A stretch of DNA of 64,000 nt, taken from positions 53,743,477 to 53,807,476 of the forward strand of contig OY726574.1 in NCBI GenBank assembly GCA_963383645.1, given 5' to 3'. Shown here in pieces: positions 10,836-25,346 of this stretch. The notes under the pieces are model-generated. The model was not told the DNA's origin. It did no database searches and worked only from the letters and a program-made list of their open reading frames with translations. Position numbers and translations under genes: made by a program. How positions within the stretch are numbered: the first letter of the stretch is position 1; each line of letters begins with the position of its first letter. This DNA is from Muscardinus avellanarius (taxonomy: Eukaryota > Chordata > Mammalia > Rodentia > Gliridae).

Positions 10836-12074
10836 GAGAAAACGTCCCCTGCTTAGCATCCAGCCACCACTTCACATTTTGTGTCACTATTGGAAGACCT
10901 TTTTTGATTGTTTACTTATTTTCTAAAAAGGAATGATTTTGGCTCCTGGAGGAAAATGTTCCTTTTTTTTTTCATCTGTATCTGTCCTTCCCCACTGTGT
11001 CTGGTTCACAGATCGGCGTGTGCATATTCAAATGATTTTTTATGTGCATGCGGGGAATCGAACCCAGGGACAGTCTACCTCGGCTGCATCCCCAGCCCTG
11101 TTGTATTTGGAAATGGGGTCTGAGAGTCTCACTAATTTGCTGGGTCTGGCCTGGAACCTGCAGTCCTCCTGTTTCAGCCCCCAAGTACTGGGCTGACCAT
11201 TGTGCAGCCTGATTCAGTCTTTTCTGTTAGTGCCAGCACAAATTATGTTCACTTTAAATGGCATACACGTGAATTACAAGATATGAAATGATAAGTCGGA
11301 TGGGGTGTAACCCAGTACTTGGGAGGCTGAGAAAGGAGGATCACAGGATCACAGCCAGCCTCAGCTCCTTAGTGAGGCCCTCTGCAACTCAGTGAGACCC
11401 TGTTTCAGAATAAAGAATAAAGCCAAGCGTGGTGGCGCACGCTTGCAATCCCAGCATTCGGGAGGCTGAGACAGGAGGATCACAATTCGCAGACAGCCTC
11501 AGCTACTACTTAGTGAGGCCCTCTGCAACTCAGTGAGACCCTGTTTCAGAATAAAGAATAAAGCCAAGCGTGGTGGCGCACGCTTGTAATCCCCGCACAT
11601 GGGAGGCGGAGACAGGAGGATCGCGCAGGTTCAAAGCCAGCTGCGCTGGCATAAGAGACCCTGTTTCAAAAATATAAAATAGGTCTGGGAGTGTAGCCTG
11701 GAGGTAGAAGGGCTTCCAGGAACCCCAGTACCACCAAAAAAAAAAAAAAAAAAAAAAAAAGAAAAAAGAAAAAAAAGGAATAAAAAAAATAGGGCTGGGG
11801 GTGTAGCTTTGGAGGTAGAATGCTCCTGGCTTCTATACCCAGTACTGCAAAAAAAATAGTAATAATAATAAAGAATTGGGCTGGCAGTGTAGCTCGGAGG
11901 TAGTCCCTGAGTTCAATTAGCAGCACCACACTCATACAAAAAGGATATGATATTATTTAGAGAACATGCAAAGGTTTTTGTACTTACGACTTTTTGCTAG
12001 TCTTGTTTACGCTTTTGTGTTACACAAACCATTGACCTCACATTTTCATTTTGGTGCTTTGGCACTGCTTCCAG

Positions 12075-12187
12075 ACCCCAAGGACATACTGCTGTTCTAA
12101 CACTGAAGACTTGGAGACTGTGATTCACCATGTCCACAACCTGTATCCTTCTGCTCCTTTTCTGGCTGCTGGGGTTTCAATGGGAGG
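12075..12187 (+). CDS. ABHD3: ABHD3 exon with nucleophile serine
   Basis: This exon follows a pyrimidine-rich acceptor ending CTTCCAG and ends at GG|GTAAGT. It encodes 37 codons plus two bases, from [14 protein letters not shown] to [17 protein letters not shown] is the GxSxG elbow, and its serine is the catalytic nucleophile. The exon is AT-rich at third positions, unlike the last two exons. An almost immediate SINE cluster begins about 25 bases into the following intron. Confidence 0.95.
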
Positions 12188-13713
12188 GTAAGTTTTCCCT
12201 TTCCAAAATACTGAAGCTGGGTGTGGTGGCACACACCTGTAACCCTAGTACTTGGGAGGCTGAGACAGTAGGATTGCAGGTTTGAAGCCAGCTTCGGCAA
12301 TTTAATGAGGCTTTCAGAAAGCAACCTGGTGAGACTTTGTTCAGAATAACAAATAAAACCAGTCTGGACCTGGGTGTGGTGGCGCACACTTGTAATCCCA
12401 GCATTCGGGAGGCTGACAACAGAGGATGGCAGTTCGCAGACAACCTCAGCTACTTAGTGAGGCCCTCTGCAACTCAGTGAGACCCTGTTTCAAAATAAAA
12501 AATAAAAAGCCGGGTGTGGTGGCGTACGCTTGTAATCCCCGCGCTTGGGAGGCTGAGACAGGAGGATCACACGGGTTTGAAGCCAGCCTCAGCTACTTAG
12601 ACTCTCAGCAACTTAGTGAGACCCTGTTTCCAAATACAATACAAAAATAAGTCTGGGAGTATAGCCTGAAGGTAGAAAGCCTCTTGGTTTCATCCCCAGC
12701 ACCATACACTCATACATACATACACACATACATAAATAAATAAATAATAAAACTAGTCTGGGGGTATAGCTCAGAGGTAGAATGCCTCTGGGTTCAATGC
12801 CTACTACCACACACACTAAATTAATTAATTAAATGTCTGAGAGGCGAGCAGTCTTAGTGGCTCTCTGTTTTAGGGGAGTATAAATTAATCAGACATCTTA
12901 ACATAGATGTTATCATACTTTATCACATATGGTGGAAGAAAGGAAGGAATCAGAGTGTAGTATTCTCCTGCCTGGCAGTCTCTCTGGCCAAAAATGCACA
13001 AGTCTTTCCTCAGGGCACTGGGGTGTTGCGAGCCTGAAGTTGCTCTGAACCCCACGAAGCTGATTTGTGTCACCCCTCTGCCACACTGACCCTCTGGCCC
13101 CCCATGTCCTCCCCACCTTTCTGGAGCTGTGGTCTCCTTGACCACTAGGAAGCTGAACTTGTTACGTGGTCTTCATTACTCCAGTCACAGAAATAATCGC
13201 TCTCAAGCAGTGCGTGGTGGCGCACGCTTGAAATCCCAGCATTTGGGAGGCTGAGACTGGAGGATCGCAGTTCGACCTACTTAGTGAGGCCCTTTGCAAC
13301 TCAGTGAGACCCTGTGTCAAAATAAAGAATTAGAAAAAAATAGGGCTGAGGGTAGAGCTTAGACGTAGAATGCCCCTGGGTTCCATCCCCAATACTGCAA
13401 AAAAGAAAAGAAAAAGAAATAATCGCTCTCCATCGCAGTGGCCTTCCAAGTGATATTTTCCCAGGTGTTATTTTGTTCTGTTTTGTTGCTGGCACATGGA
13501 CCTGCAGTGGAATTCTCTCCTAGAAACTCAAGTCTCGTTAATCTTTACTCCTGCTGCTGTTTCAAGTGTGTGAATGCTATTATTTGTTGTGTTCTTTGCA
13601 TATTAGGAGTTTAATATGCAAACTAATCCCAATAAGTATTATATATAAAAGCATTTGTATATATACATATGCAAACTATATATATACAAACTAATCCCAA
13701 TAAGTATTTATTT

Positions 13714-13754
<41 letters not shown>

Positions 13755-16700
13755 AATTTCTTTTGGTTGACAAAGTAATAAGTATTCCCAGTTCTTGGGA
13801 GTCTGAGACAGGAGGATTGCAGGTTCAAGCACGGCGTTAGCAAATCAGAGACTCTCACTAAACTAGGGAGACCCTGTTTCAAAATAAAAATAAAATAGGG
13901 TTGGGGGTACAACTCAGAGGTAGAATGCCCCGGGATTTGATCCCCAGTGTCAAAAACAAAGATATTTTTTCTTAATTTTATAACTTATTTTCCTGTTATT
14001 TCAGTTTTCAAAGCAGCTTAGGAATACATATACTTGAAAATAAACAGCCTTTGGGAATAACAGGCTCTGCAAAACAGGCTCGAAGCAGAGCACTCTAGAT
14101 TCTGCCAACGCAAACCTGAGAAGGCAAGAGGACATGTCTTGCATTAGCATGGAAGGTCTGACCTGACCTACTAAAGAAGACTGAGTCGGTGCAGAAAGGC
14201 GGGCAGAATGCCTCTTGCGCTTAGTGGGCAGAATGGAGCTGCTCTTCCCTTTACCCCATTCAGCGCGTACCACAAAGGACAGGACGGGAGCTGAACTTTT
14301 TCCCTGAATCCTATATTCTTGACTTTTTTTTTAAGGCGGGCCTTCTGTAAAGAGGCCGGCTTCGCTGTTCAGAAGCCCCCGGGAGAGGCCTGTTCCTGCC
14401 GCACTCAAGCCCAAGCGCCCGCGGCGGAACTGGACCGGAGCCTTGCGGCTTGGTGCATATTAATGTCTTGTAAATTACTGCAAAGCAGCATCCTTTCCAG
14501 TTGCCTAGCACTGTGGCGGGCTCTGAGCGGGCTTACCGCTGGGGATGTGTTTTAAAGCTGGATGCTTTTTTTCTTTTGGAGCCCCATCTGGCAGAAGCAT
14601 AGTCGGAGGAAGATTCTGGGCCCAGAGCCCATGCGCTGGGCAGTCCCAAGCCTGCGATGCTCGGGGCCATGTCCAGGCTTTGAGCCAGGCTGATGCAAGT
14701 CCAGGAACCTCTGCTGCTCTAGACCAGAGTCAGCATCCCAAAGACTTGGTAACACACTTTAAAAATGTAAAGAAGCTGACGAGGTGTGGTGGTGCACAAT
14801 TGTAATCCCGGTACTTAGGAGGCTGAGACAGGAGGATTGTGGTTTGCGGACAGCCCCAGGTACTTAGTGAGTCTCTTTGCAACTCAGTGAGACCCAGTTT
14901 CAAAATAAAGAATAAAATATAGGGCTGAGGGTATAGCTCAGAGGTAGGATGCCCCTTGCTTCCATCCACACTACCACCAAAAAAAAAAAAAAAAAAAAAA
15001 TGTATAGAAGCTGGGCATGATGGCACACACCTGTAATCCCAGTATTTGAGAGGCCGAGGCAGGAGGATCACAAGTTTGCAGCTGATCTCGGCAACTTAGT
15101 GAGACTCAGAAACTTAGTGAAACCTTTGGGGGTTTTTTTGGTGTGTTTTTGGTAGTAGGAATTGAACCCCAGAGCATTCTACCTCTGAACTATACCCCCA
15201 TCCCTATTTTATTTTGAAACAAGGTCTCACTAGTTGTGGAGGACCTCAGTGAATTGCTGAGGCAGGCCACAAACCTGTGATCCTCCTGCTTCAGCTTCCC
15301 AAGTTAATGGGATTACAGGTATGCACCACCACCCTAGTCTATGAAGCCTTGCTTCAAAATTAAAAAAAATTAAGCCAGGCAAAGTGGTGCACACCTGTGA
15401 TCGCATTGTTTGGGAGGCTGAGGCAGGAAGATAGCAGGTTCAAGGCCAACTGCAATTTAGCAAGGCCCTCAGCAACTCAATGAGACCCTGCTTTAAAAAA
15501 AAAAAGTCCGGCGTGGTGGCGCACATTGTAATCCCAGCATTTGGGAGGCTGAGGCAGGAGGACTGAGGTTTGCTCATAGCCTTAGCTACTTAGTGAGGTC
15601 CTTTGCAACCCAGTGAGACCTTGTTTCAAAATAAAGAATAAAAAATAGGGCTGGGGGTGTAGCTCGGAGGTAGAATGCCCCTGGGTTCCATCCCCAGTAC
15701 TGCAAAAAATAAAAGAATAAAATAAAAATAAAATCAGGCCGGGGGTGTAGCTTGGAGGTAGAACGCCTCTGGGTTCAATCCCAGGCACCACACACACAGC
15801 TAGGCCCCTAGAATGAAGCCTGGTAGGAGTGGAAGCGTCACCCTTCGATAGCTAGTGAACCACAGCACTACAGATGAGGAGTGCGTCACTGCTGTCAAAA
15901 GCTGAATGTTTCCTTTTCATCTCAAATCTCATATTTGCCCTCAGGTCATTCAGATTGGGAAAAAGAATGAGGGGGAAAGTTTTTATCCATTTTACTTTTT
16001 TTTTTTTTTTGCGATACTCAGAAGTGGAACCCAGGGGCATTCTACCTCGGAGTACACCCCAGCCCTATTTTTTTTTTTTAATTCTTTATTTTGAAACAGG
16101 GTCTCACTGAGTTGCAAAGGGCCTCACTAAGTAGTAGCTAAGGCTGTCCTTGAACTGCAATCCTCCTGTCTCAGCCTCTCAAATGCTGGTATTAGATGTG
16201 CCCGGCTTCATTTTACTAATTTCTGAACATGGGCAATAAAATAAATTAAGTACAGAAAATAAAATGAGAAATGGAATTAGAGTCAGATGTGGTGGTGCAT
16301 ACCAGTAATCCTAGTACTTGGGAGGTTGTGACAGGAGGATCACAGGTACATGGCCAGCCTCAGCAATTTAGCAAGGCCTTCAGCAACTTAGTGAGACCTT
16401 GTTTCAAAATAAAAAACAAAATAGGAGCCAGATGTGGTGGCACACGCTTGTAATCCCAGCATTTGGGAGGATGAGACAGGAGGACTGTGGGTTGCAGACA
16501 GCCTCAGCTACTTAGGCCCTAGGCAACTCAGTGAGACCCTGTTTCAAAATAAAGAATAAAAAAATAGGGCTGGGGGTATAGCTCAGAGGTAGAATGCCCT
16601 GGGTTCCAACCCCAGTACCACAAAAAATAAAATAAGATAAAATAGGACTGGGGTGTAGCTCAGAGGTAGAACACCTCTCAGTTCAATCCCTAATACCAAA

Positions 16701-19700
16701 AAAAAAGAAAGAAAAAGTGGAATTAGAACATCATCCTTTCTTTTAGCTGACAAAGTTAAACTTAGATTTTTTTTTTTACATTATTAAACTCAGAGCTTAG
16801 CCCTCTTACCTAAATAGAACTTGGATAGAATTGGGAAATTGGTGGAATAAAAGGCAGAGGAAAACAGGTGATAGGAAACAAGGATATACAAGAAGGAGCA
16901 GAGAGAGAAAACTAGTTAATTGAGGGGCCAGCTGCTCTGCACAACTCAGCAAGTCTGTGTCCTGGAGCGGCCTGCAGAGCCTCCCTGTACGGTGCGAGTA
17001 TGTAGGCGACTCAGACCAGTGCACTTAAAATTTCTGGGGTAAACGGCGTGGTGGCGCACGCCTGTAATCCCAGAACGTGGGAGGCCGAGACAGGAATATT
17101 GCAGGTTCAAAGCCAGCCTCAGCAACTTAGTAAGACCCTGTTACCAAATAACAGTACCAGCACCACCAGAAGAATAAATATATGAAAGGATTTCTGGGGT
17201 AAGATCTAGACATGCGTGTATCAGTATCATGTTACAGCCTCGCCGTGGGATTGCAGTGTGCGGCCACATTTGAGAGCCTCCCCTAGGATGTTTCTCTTTA
17301 ATGTTGTCCTGCTTTACTTGAAGGATACATCACATATACAAAGATGACCGTAGCGGGGATGCAAGATAAGCACTTGGACCTGAGGAAAGATCAGAGACAC
17401 TTGCTGCTCCCCAAGGTCAAGAACGGAAACCCGGGCTGACAGCTTTCTTCTCTGCAATGAGCATTTCCTGACAACAAATGAGATGTCTTGAGAGGTGTAA
17501 CAAGCTAGTCACCACCTTTCCTGTTCCTTCTCGTTTAGAATGCTGCTTCTAAATTACCTGGGCAAAACCGGGCCCAGAACGCCTCTGATGGCCGCGGCGA
17601 CGTTTTCAGTTGGTTGGAACACGTTCGCTTGCTCAGAGTCACTGGAGAAACCACTCAACTGGCTGCTTTTTAATTACTATCTGACAACCTGCCTCCAGTC
17701 TTCAGTTAATAAGTAAGTCATCTCTTAAATCTTTTCTCTCCAAACTTTTTAGAGCTCCTGCCCCAACGATAAAAAGTTCTAAAGAAGCCGGGCGTGGTGG
17801 CGCACGCTTGTAATCCCAGCATTCGGGAGGCTGAGACTGGAGGATCACGGTTCACGGCCAGCCTCGGCCCTCTGCAACCTAGTGAGACCCTGTTTCAAAA
17901 TAAAGAATAGAAAATAGGGCTGGGAGTGCAGCTCCGAGGTCAAATGCCTCTGGGTTCCATCCCCAGCCCCGCAAAAAAAAAAAAGAAAAAGTTTTAAAGT
18001 ATAATCCTAATACATGTGTACTTGATTACATAGTATATGCATTCACTGCTGTAACAAAATATTCTCTATGTTGTAAGTCTATGCAAAATTAAAAAATTAA
18101 TGAACGTAAGCTAAAAATAAAGAAAGCCATAGGCTCTGAGGATCACTACTCTAAACCACTGTTAACTATTTTTTTTTTCTGTTTGTGGTACTGAGGATTG
18201 AATGTGAGGGCTTCTACCTCCAATCGTATTTTATTTTATTTATTTATTGTGGTACTGGGGGTGGAACCCAGGGGCTTTTCTACCTCTAGGCTCACCCTCA
18301 GACCTATTTTATACTTTATTTGGAAACAGGGTCTCACTAAGTTGCTGAGAGCTTCACTCAGTAGCCGAGGCTGGTTCGAACCTGTGCGATCATCCTGTTT
18401 TAGCCTTCCAAGCGCTGGGATTACAAGCGTGCGCCACCATGCCTGGCTCCCAACCGTATTTTTATTTTGAAATGGGATCTTGCTAGTTTGATAAGAGTCA
18501 CACTACTTGCTGAGGCTGGCCTCGAACCTGCAATTCTCCTGTCTCAGCCTCCCAAGTACTAGGATTATGGGCATGTACCACCACTCCTGGGTACTGTTAA
18601 CTATTTCTAAAAAGCTTAAACATTAATATAGAATGTGTTAGATTATAACATGGGCTATTTCCCTAGGTTTTCTACTTCTTGTTAATCTTATCGGTACCTA
18701 ATTCTTTCCTAAATGGTAGAGAATGTATGCAGTGCCTTCAATTTTGAATAATATGGCTTCTTAAGCATGTACTTACAAGCATACTATTTTATGGAAATAG
18801 AGAATGAAGTTCATTTCCAGAGTCTTAACTAACAGTTCTTACAGAACTAAAATATATGGTCTTTGCTGCACTAAGTTTTCTGGAATTATTAGTGTATCGT
18901 GTGTGTGTGTGTAGGAATTAAATGAACCCAGGGATACTCTACCTCTGAGCTACATCCCCAGCCGTATTTAACTTTTATTTGGAACAGGGTCTCTCTAGGT
19001 TGATGAAATTCTCACTGCTTGCTGAGGCTGTCCTTGAACCTGCGATCCTCCTGTCTCAGCCTCCCCAGTACTAGCATTATAAGCATGTGCCACCATGCTT
19101 AGCTTTATTTGTATATCTCCTAACAGTTATTGGCATGCATGGTAGCAAAGAATATAAGGATGTTTCTATTTTTTTAAGGTTGTTACCATGTTTTGTGGAT
19201 GTTGCTTTTTTTTTTTTTTAAATACTGGGGATTCAACCTACAGGCATTCTCCTTCTGAACTAGCCTCTAGCTCTTTTTATACTTTATTTTATTTGTATGG
19301 TACTGAACATTCAACCCAGGGACATTCTACCTCTAAGCTATACCCCCAGCCCTATCTTATTTTTTATTTTGAAATGGGCTCTCACTAAATTATGGAGGGC
19401 CTCACTAAGTTTCTGAGGCTGGTTGTGAACCTGTGGTCCTCCTGTACCAGCCTTCCAAGTACTGGGATTATACACATGTGCTACTGTAACCTAGCTTCTA
19501 ATTTTTATTTGAAAAAGTTTTGCTAAATTGCTGAGGCTGTCCTCAAACCTATAATCCTCCTGTTTTAGCCTCCCAAGTACTGAGATTATAGGTGTGCCCC
19601 ACCATGCTTGACTTCCACACATTATTAAGTAAATTGATATCTTTAATTTAGAATCTTGGGAGTACTTGGGAGACTGAAACAGGAGGATCACAGGTTCAAA

Positions 19701-22700
19701 GCCAGTCTCAGAAATTTAATATAAGGCTCTCAAAACTTAATGTGACCGTTTCCAAATAAAAAAATAAAATAGGGAGCCAGACCTGATGGCACACGCTTGT
19801 AATCCCAGCATTTGGGAGGCTGAGACAGGAAGATGGAGGTTTGCGGACAACCTCAGCTACTTAGTGAGGCCCTTTGCAAATCAGCGAGACCCTGTTTCAA
19901 GATAAAGACTAAAAAATAGGGCTAGGTGTGTAGTTTGGAGGTAAAATGTCCCTGGGTTCCATCCCCAGAACCGTGGAAAAAAAAATAGGGCTTGAGGTAC
20001 AACTTGGATGTAGAATGCCCCTGGGATTCATTCCCAGTACTAAATAAATAAATAAATAAATAAATAGAATAAAAAATAGGGCTAGAGTGTAGCTCAGAGG
20101 TAGAATGCCCCTTGGTTCAATTCCCAGCACCACACAAAAATCGAGTCTAAATAAAAACTATGATTAAATTTGTATATGACTTATTGAAAAGCATCACTAT
20201 CGTTAGTTAACATTAAACATTGGGTTAAACTTTGCCTGTTTGAAGCTGAGCGTGGTGCTACATACTTGTAATCCCAGTACTTGGGAGGCCGAGACAGAAG
20301 GATTGCAGGTTTGCAGCCAGCCTTAGCTACTTAGGCCCTATGCAACTTAGTGAGACCCTGTTTCAAAATAAAGAGTAAAATATAGGGTTGTGGGTGAAGC
20401 TCGGAGGTTAAACACTCCTGGGTTTAATCCCCAGTACCGCAAATAAATAAATAAGTAAATAAATAAGTAAATAAATAAATAAATAAATAATAGAGCCGGG
20501 CTTGGTGGTGCATGCTTGTAATCCCAGCATTTGGGAGGCTGAGACAGGAGGATCATGGTTCGCTGACAGCCTCAGCTACTTAGTGAAACCCTTTGCAATT
20601 CAGTAAGACCCTGTTTCATAATAAAGAATAAAAAATAGGGCTGGGGGTATAGCTCGGAGGTAGAATGTCCCCGGGTTCCATCCCCAGTACTATGGGGAGG
20701 GAAAAAAACTTTATCTGCTTGTTAAATTACAAATATTGGGTATAAATATTGCTAAAAATACTAAGGAATCATTGTGTCATTAGCTTAGTTTTGAATTCTT
20801 TCATTCCAGGCACCGGCATCTGTTTGTAAAACAAATTGATATGGATCACGTCATGAAGGTAGGAGAGAAACTTTGTGCGCTCCTTTCGTTTTCTCCCCGG
20901 ATTCCAAGAATTCACACGATTCGTTTTATGTCCCAGGCCAAATCTATCAGAGAGTTTGATAAGCGGTTCACTGCCGTCATGTTCGGCTACCAGACGATCG
21001 ACGACTACTATGCGGACGCCAGTCCCACCCGCAGGCTGGACGCAGTGGGGATCCCGGTGCTGTGTCTGAACGCCGAGGATGACGTGTTCTCACCCCGCCA
21101 CGGTAAAAGCGGCGCCTTTGTGCGCGTTTCCACGTGTATCGACTTGGTTTCTGCTTCTGGTACTGGGGATTGAACCCAGGGATAGTCTTTCTGAGCTACA
21201 CACCCAGCCCTATTTTATTTTTTTATTTTGAAACAGGGAACAGGGTCTCACTAAATTGTCAAGGGCCTAAATTGCTGAGACTGACCTCAAACCTCCTTAT
21301 CCTCCTTTCTCAGTCTCCCAAGAATTGGGATTACTGGTATCATGCCATGCATAAATTCACTTTTAAAATATTTTTCACAGGGCGTGGTGGTGCACGCTTA
21401 TAATCCCCGCACTTGGGAGGCTGAGACAGGAGGATTGCACGGGTTCGAAGCCAGCCTCAGCTACTTAGTGAGGCTCTCAGCAACTTAGTGAGACCCTGTT
21501 TCCAAATAAAATATAAAAAAGGTCTGGGAATATAGCCCGGAGGTAGAAAGCCTCTGGGTTCCACCCACAGTACCACCAAAAAATAAAATAAAATAAAATA
21601 TTTTTCTTTTTAAGAAATGCAATAAGCCGGGCGTGGTGGTACACCTTGTTAATCCCAGCATTCGGGAGGTTGAGACCTGAAGATCGTGGTTCGCAGACAG
21701 CCTCAGCTACTTAGTGAGGCCCTCTGCAACTCAGTGAGACCTGGTTTCATAATAAAGAATAAAATAAAAAATAGGCCAGGGGGTATAGCTCGAAGGTCGA
21801 ATGCCCCTGGGTTCCATCCCCAGACCCACAAAAAAAAAAAAAAAAAAAAAAAGAAATGCAATAATAAAATGTCATATGTTTCCACTGTGATAAAAAAATA
21901 ACTAGATACTCATAACTTAATATCCAATTGTCTCAGACCACATCTTAAATGTTTTCAGAGGCGCACTTATCTAGTAAGAGTCTCAGAACAGATTAGGACT
22001 CTCAATATTTTTATAACATTTTCTTTATTTTTCCTTTTTTCTTTTTTGCGGGTCTGGGGATGGAACCCAGAGGCATTCGACCTCCGAGCTACACCCCTGC
22101 CCTATTTTTTATTCTTTATTTTGAAACCAGGTCTCACTGAGTTGCAGAGGGCCTCACTAAGTAGCTGAGGCTGTCCACAAACCGTGATCCTCAGGTCTCA
22201 GCCTCCCGAATGCTGGGATTATAAGCGTGAGCCACCACGCCCAGCTACATTTTCTTTGGGAAAGGAACCCAGGGGCATTGTTCCTCCGAGATATACCCTC
22301 AGCCTTATTTTTTAGTCTTTTTATTATTGAAATAGGGTCTCACTGAGTTGCAAAAGGCCTCACTAAGTAGCTGAGGCTATCCACGAACTGTGATCCTCCT
22401 GTCTCAGCTTCCCAAATGCTGGGATTGCAAGTGTATGCCACAGCACCCAGCTTCCTCTTTTTATTTTATATTCCTTTTTGTGATTCTAAGGATTGAACCC
22501 AGGGGCATTCTATCTCTGAGCTATATCTCCTTTTTTTTTTTTTTTCCCATTTCGAAACAGGGCCTTGCTAAGTATAGAGTTTTTCTTAACAGAACTAGGG
22601 ATTGAACCCAGGACATTTTACCTCTGAGCTACACCCCCAGCCCTCTTTTTTATTCTTTATTTTGAAAAAGGGTCTCACTGAGTTGCAAAGGGCCTAAATA

Positions 22701-23984
22701 GCTGAGGCTGTCCTTGAACCTGTGATCCTCCTGTCTGAGCCCCCCAAATGCTGGGATTACAAGCGTGTGCCACCAAGTCTGGCTGAAAACATGGAATTTG
22801 ATAAGAGTATTACATGTGTTCATATACTGAAGCAATATAAGATGATTAGAAGTAATCGTATAGCCGGGTGTGGTGGCGCATACTTGTAATCCCCGCACTT
22901 GGGAGGAACAGACAGGAGGATCGCGCAGGTTCGAAGCCAGCTGCTCTGGCTTAAGAGACCCTGTTTCCAAATAAAAAAGTAAAATAGGTGTCTGGGAGTG
23001 TAGCCCAGAGGTAGAAGGGCTTCCAGGAACCCCAGTACCACCAAAAAATAAAAAAAAATAATTAAAAAAGAAGTAATCGTATTAAGTCAATAATAAATAG
23101 GTCTGCACTCTATTCTAATGAAATTTCACAAAGTATTTTCTGAAACATATTTATTTATTTTTGTGGCGCTAGGGATTGAACCCAGAGGCATTCTACCATG
23201 GAGCTATATCACTAGCCCTATTTTATGTTTTATTTGGAAATAGGGCCTAAACTAAATTGCTGAGGCCTTAGTTGCTAAGGCTGGTTTCAACCTATGATCG
23301 TCCTAAACCTCTCAAGTTACTAGGATTACAGGTAAACGCCACCACGCTGACCCATTTAAATACTTTTTTTTTTTTTTTTTTTTTGCAGTACTGGGGGTGG
23401 AACCCAGGGGCATTCTACCTCTGTGTTACACACTCAGCCCTATTTTTTATTCCTTATTTTGAAACAAGGTCTCACCTAGTTGCAAAGGGGCTCACTAAGT
23501 AGTTGAGGCCTTCCTTGAACTGCAATCTTCCTGTCTCAGCCTCCCAAATGCTGGGATTACAAATGTGTACCATCACACCCGGCTCCCAATATACATTATA
23601 TATATATTTATTTGGAAACAGGGTCTCACTAAGTTGTTGAAAGCCTAAGTAAGTACCTGAGGCTAGCTTTGAAACTGCATGATCCTCCTGTCTCAGCCTC
23701 CCAAGTGCAGAGATTACAAAATGAAATTAAATAAAGGCAAGTTCCCCTTGATAACATGACTACTAATAACTTTAAATACTTTTAAAAACATTTTTGCAGC
23801 CAGACATGAAGCACAAGCTTGTAATCCCAGCATTTGGTAGGCTGAGATAGGATTGTGGGTCAAGAACAGCCCCAGCTACTAGGTGAGACCCTTTACAACT
23901 TGGTGAGATCCTGTTTCAAAATAAAGAATAAAAAATAGGGCTTGGGTGTAGTTTGGAAGTAGAATGCCCTTGGGTTCCATCTCC

Positions 23985-24032
<48 letters not shown>

Positions 24033-25288
24033 CAAAAAAAGAAAACGCAACAATATCATTTGAATTACACAGTGATTTTTAACATATTTTCATTTGATTG
24101 CAATGGATTTCACTCATTTTTATACTTTCTTGGTTCTACAGTCAACAAAAAATTTCCCAGTATTTAACCTGACCCACAGGGTGAAGTTTAAACTCATTAT
24201 TTCCTTTTCTTTTTCAAGCTTTTGACAGTCTTGCCACACTGATATTAGACAATTGTCTGTAGTCTGAGAGAACAGGCAGCCAGCATCTTTCACATGATTA
24301 AAATGTGGCAGTCTTTTTAGTTGATATCACTGTAATGGTCAGTGTTAGAAATTTCTGAGTAGGGAAGAGGGTGGAGCTTGGTGGTAGATTATGTTTTCAG
24401 GACAAAAAAAATTTCATTTCAGTGTCTGAACTCTAAGCATGGGAGAAAAATAAGTATAAAAACTTTAATTCATATATTTTAACTCTGTGCTCAGAGCTGG
24501 TTTTATAGTTCATGAAGAGACTGATTAATGGGAATTATATTTAATATAGCAACTATATAGTTTCAAAATAGTTTCTTATTCTCTTAACTTTAAATAGAAA
24601 TTCAGAGAAGGAAGTAAAAGAAAAATGATCACTCATATTTCAGATGTTTGAATTCAGCACCCAAAGGAACAATTTCCATGTGAAAGAATGTATGTATGTA
24701 TGTATGTGTTTACATTCATATATTAGTGGGAATTGAACTCAGGGGCATTCTACCTTTGCGCTACTCTCCCAGCTCTGTTTTATTTTTAGTTTTGTTTTGT
24801 TACTGCACCGCTCTTTGTATCTATAATTTTGAATTATTTGTACAGACACCAATAGCTTCAGAAATACAACTTTTTATAAAGTTAACCTATCTGGGCATGG
24901 TAGCACATACTTGTAATCCTAGTACTTGGGAGGCTGAGACAGGTTTGCAGGTTTGAGGACAGTCTCCATAAATAGTGAGACTCTCATTAACCTCGTGAGA
25001 CCCTGTTTCCAAATAAAAATAAAATAGGAGCCAGGCATGATGATGCATGCTTGTAATCCCAGTAGTTGGGAGGGTGAGACAGGAGGATCACAGGTTTGTG
25101 GCCAGCCTCAGCTACTTAGTGAGGCCCTCTAAAATTTAGTGAGACCTTGTTTCAAAATAAATAAAAAAAAACAGGGCTGAAAGTGTATCTCTGGGTTCCA
25201 TCCTCAGTACCACAAAAAATGAAAGCAAACATAAAATTGAGCTGAGGGTGTAGCTGAGAGGTAGAAAGCCCCTGGGTTCAATCTCTAG

Positions 25289-25346
<58 letters not shown>

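Larger units (their letters stand above)
8116..12074. repeat. SINE-dense ABHD3 intron before exon at 12075
   Basis: A (TG)n tract lies at about 8306-8352. Plus-strand SINEs occur at about 8504-8690, 8908-9092, 9285-9430, 11410-11560 and 11565-11738. Minus copies include one behind the (TG)n at 10247-10280 and an ID-type tail near 11048-11200. Non-SINE parts are 9120-9280, 9440-9600, 10020-10235, 10420-11000 (with repeat copy B) and 11940-12074. Confidence 0.8.
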
